In this document: positions 62,107-64,000 of the stretch, piece after piece
Position numbering within the stretch: the first letter of the stretch is position 1
How the letters are laid out: every line of letters starts with the position of its first letter
NCBI RefSeq assembly: GCF_040115645.1
Contig: NW_027096009.1
Span: 62,001 to 126,000, forward strand
Reading direction: 5' to 3'
DNA: 64,000 nucleotides
Source: Euwallacea fornicatus
Lineage: Eukaryota; Arthropoda; Insecta; Coleoptera; Curculionidae
Position numbers and translations under genes: made by a program
Notes under the pieces: generated by a model
What the model saw: only the letters and a program-made list of their open reading frames with translations
Database searches by the model: none
Told to the model about the DNA's origin: nothing

Positions 62107-64000
62107 TAACTTCGGTCAATGAGGACCAAATTTCTTAAACAAAGACTCAAATGAACCTTCTCGACGAGATCTTTAACATAATGATACACATCATGTTTGT
62201 ATCATCTTGAGTTTCAAAGAAAAATAGTAGTTAATGAGCTCAAACATACAAGTTTTGTGACTTTTCACACTTTGAAGCTCTATAACTTCGTTCAATGAGG
62301 ACCAAATTTCTTAATCAAAGACTCAAATGATCCATCTCGACGAGATCTTTAACATGAAGTAACACATCATGATTGTATCATCTTGAGTTTCCACGAAAAA
62401 TAGAACTTTATGAGCTCAAACATACAATTTTTGTGACTTTTCACATGTTGAAGCTCGATAACTTCGGTCAATGAGGATCAAATTTCTTATTTAAAGACTC
62501 AAATGAACCATCTCGACGAGACCTTTAACATGACGTTACACATCATGATTGTATCATCTTGAGTTTCCACGAAAAATAGTACTTTATGAGCTCAAACATA
62601 CAAGTTTTGTGACTTTTCACATGTTGAAGCTCGATAACTTCGGTCAATGAGGATCAAATTTCTTAATCAAAGACTCAAATGAACCATCTCGACGAGACCT
62701 TTAACATGACGTAACACATCATGATTGTATCATCTTGAGTTCCCACGAAAAATAGTACTTTATGAGCTCAAACATACAATTTTTGTGACTTTTCACATGT
62801 TGGAGCTCGATAACTTCGGTCAATGAGGACCAAATTTCTTAAACAAAGACTCAAATGAACCATCTCGACAAGATCTTTAACATGGCGTAACACATCATGA
62901 TTGTATCATCTTGAGTTCCAAAGAAAAATAGTACTTAAAGAGCTCAAACATACAATTTTTGGGACATTTCACATGTTGAAGCTCGATAACTTCGGTCAAT
63001 GAGGACCAAATTTCCTAAACAAAGTCTCAAATGAACCATCTCGACGAGATCTTTAACATGACGTAACACATCATGATTGTATCATCTTGAGTTTCCACGA
63101 AAAATAGTACTTTATGAGCTCAAACATACGATTTTTGTGACTTTTCACATGTTGAAGCTCGATAACTTCGGTCAATGAGGATCAAATTTCTTAATCAAAG
63201 AGCCAAATGAACCATCTCGACGAGATCTTTAACATGACGTTACACATCATGATTGTATCATCTTGAGTTTCAAAGAAAAATAGTACTTAAAGAGCTCAAA
63301 CATACAATTTTTGTGACTTTTCACATTTTGAAGCTCGATAACTTCGGTCAATGACGACCAAATTTCTTAATCAAAGACTCCAATGAACCATCTCGACGAG
63401 ATCTTTAACATGACGTTACACATCATGATTGTATCATCTTGAGTTTCAAAGAAAAATAGTACTTAATGAGCTCAAACATACAAGTTTTGTGACTTTTCAC
63501 ACTTTGAAGCTCTATAACTTCGTTCAATGAGGACCAAATTTCTTAATCAAAGACTCAAATGATCCATCTCGACGAGATCTTTAACATGACGTTACACATC
63601 ATGATTGTATCATCTTGAGTTTCCACGAAAAATAGAACTTTATGAGCTCAAACATACAATTTTTGTGACTTTTCACATTTTGAAGCTCGATAACTTCGGT
63701 CAATGACGACCAAATTTCTTAATCAAAGACTCAAATGAACCATCTCGACGAGATCTTTAACATAATCATACACATCATGTTTGTATCATCTTGAGTCTCA
63801 AAGAAAAATAGTACTTAATGAGCTCAAACATACAATTTTGTGACTTTTCACACTTTGAAGCTCTATAACTTCGTTCAATGAGGACCAAATTTCTTAATCA
63901 AAGACTCAAATGAACCATCTCGACGAGATCTTTAACATGACGTAACACATCATGATTGTATCATCTTGAGTTTAAAAGAAAAATAGTACTTAAAGAGCTC
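62107..64000 (+). repeat. Sixteen-monomer higher-order repeat, copy 3 (cut by window end)
   Basis: The first 1894 bp of a third copy, ten full units plus the partial unit at 63866. It follows copies 1 and 2 unit by unit. Changes noted in the unit at 63691: GACTCAAATG instead of GACTCCAATG and CATAATCATAC instead of CATAATGATAC, the second of which breaks one arm of the variant hairpin. The HOR continues past base 64000, so its full copy number is unknown. Confidence 0.92.

Larger units (their letters stand above)
1..64000 (+). repeat. 176-bp satellite array, head to tail, whole window
   Basis: A single satellite family fills the window with no interruption. Starts of the phase TAACTTCGGT fall at 1, 177, 353, 529 and so on, each 176 bp apart until 19713. 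From there 23 units are 175 bp, so the last start is at 63866. That gives 363 full units plus 135 bp. All copies are in the same orientation and no inverted copy, gap, transposon or unique DNA was seen. A typical unit has 61 G+C of 176 (about 35%). Both ends of the array lie outside the window. Known biology: units of 150-180 bp in megabase arrays with higher-order structure are typical of centromeric or pericentromeric heterochromatin in plants and animals. Centromere identity itself is inference. I do not recognise the family and cannot name the host. Confidence 0.99.

Noticed and set aside
1..64000. CRISPR array
   Set aside because: Repeats are 176 bp and directly adjacent with no unique spacers, and there are no cas genes. 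The window looks eukaryotic.
1..64000. Tandem protein-coding repeats (a giant repetitive gene)
   Set aside because: 176 is not a multiple of three and each unit has stops in all frames, so no frame can run through the array.
1..64000. Primate alpha satellite or the Arabidopsis 178-bp centromere repeat
   Set aside because: Length is close, but the sequence does not resemble what I remember of either, and the CpG content argues against a mammal. A database search is needed to name the family.
1..64000. Ribosomal DNA spacer repeats, telomeric repeats or tRNA clusters
   Set aside because: No rRNA sequence, no TTTAGGG-type runs and no tRNA cloverleaf or A/B box pairs were seen.
1..64000. Terminal inverted repeats or long terminal repeats of a mobile element
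   Set aside because: All long matches are direct and fall on multiples of the monomer length, as expected for satellite duplications. No target-site duplication or coding domain accompanies them.

Overview
The window is one unbroken tandem array of an AT-rich satellite DNA. It runs edge to edge and contains no gene, RNA gene, transposon or unique sequence that I can recognise. The unit is 176 bp. Counted from the recurring phase TAACTTCGGT there are 363 complete units (first at base 1, last ending at 63865) plus a 135-bp partial unit at 63866-64000. All units face the same way. The accounting closes: 363 x 176 is 63888, the observed span is 63865, and I find exactly 23 one-base deletions. A representative unit is about 35% G+C with six CpG sites. 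Every frame is full of stops, and 176 is not a multiple of three. The monomer length, AT richness, absence of genes and multi-monomer higher-order repeats (HORs) are those of centromeric or pericentromeric satellites of eukaryotes. A flowering plant is my best guess because the CpGs are not depleted and 150-180 bp units are common there, but I cannot name the species or match the unit to a known family from memory.

The monomers are a mosaic of about 20 variable sites, including monomer positions 9, 17-20, 33, 38-46, 60-66, 71-80, 90-92, 107-112, 121-130, 143-150, 152-157, 163-167 and 175. Different combinations of alleles act as tags, so the history of duplications can be read. Layout: (A) 1-17.4 kb holds nested segmental copies, including 1-2112 vs 4401-6160, 1761-2464 vs 7393-8096, 2993-4400 vs 8449-9504, 5457-7216 vs 13905-15664, and a 16-monomer (2816 bp) tandem duplication at 9153-14200. 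(B) 17.4-20.2 kb has an 8-monomer spaced copy, followed at 20240-24287 by a clean 7-monomer HOR (1232 bp, 3.3 copies). (C) 24.3-33.6 kb has three spaced copies of a six-monomer cassette. (D) 33.6-43.1 kb carries an octamer module five times at irregular spacing. (E) 43.1-56.5 kb has 9-mer and 6-mer tandem copies and a 10-monomer segment repeated 6332 bp away. (F) 56477-64000 is a 16-monomer HOR (2815 bp, 2.7 copies) still running at the window edge.

The array looks actively homogenised. Indels between copies are whole numbers of monomers (often two), junction monomers are hybrids of two variant types, and the newest copies differ by only a few bases. Conserved short dyads (13-bp, 8-bp and, in one variant class, 8-bp arms with a 9-bp loop) and an imperfect CENP-B-box-like stretch are the only candidate functional sites inside the monomer. 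Array-wide near-identity also means that copy number and order depend on the assembly being right.
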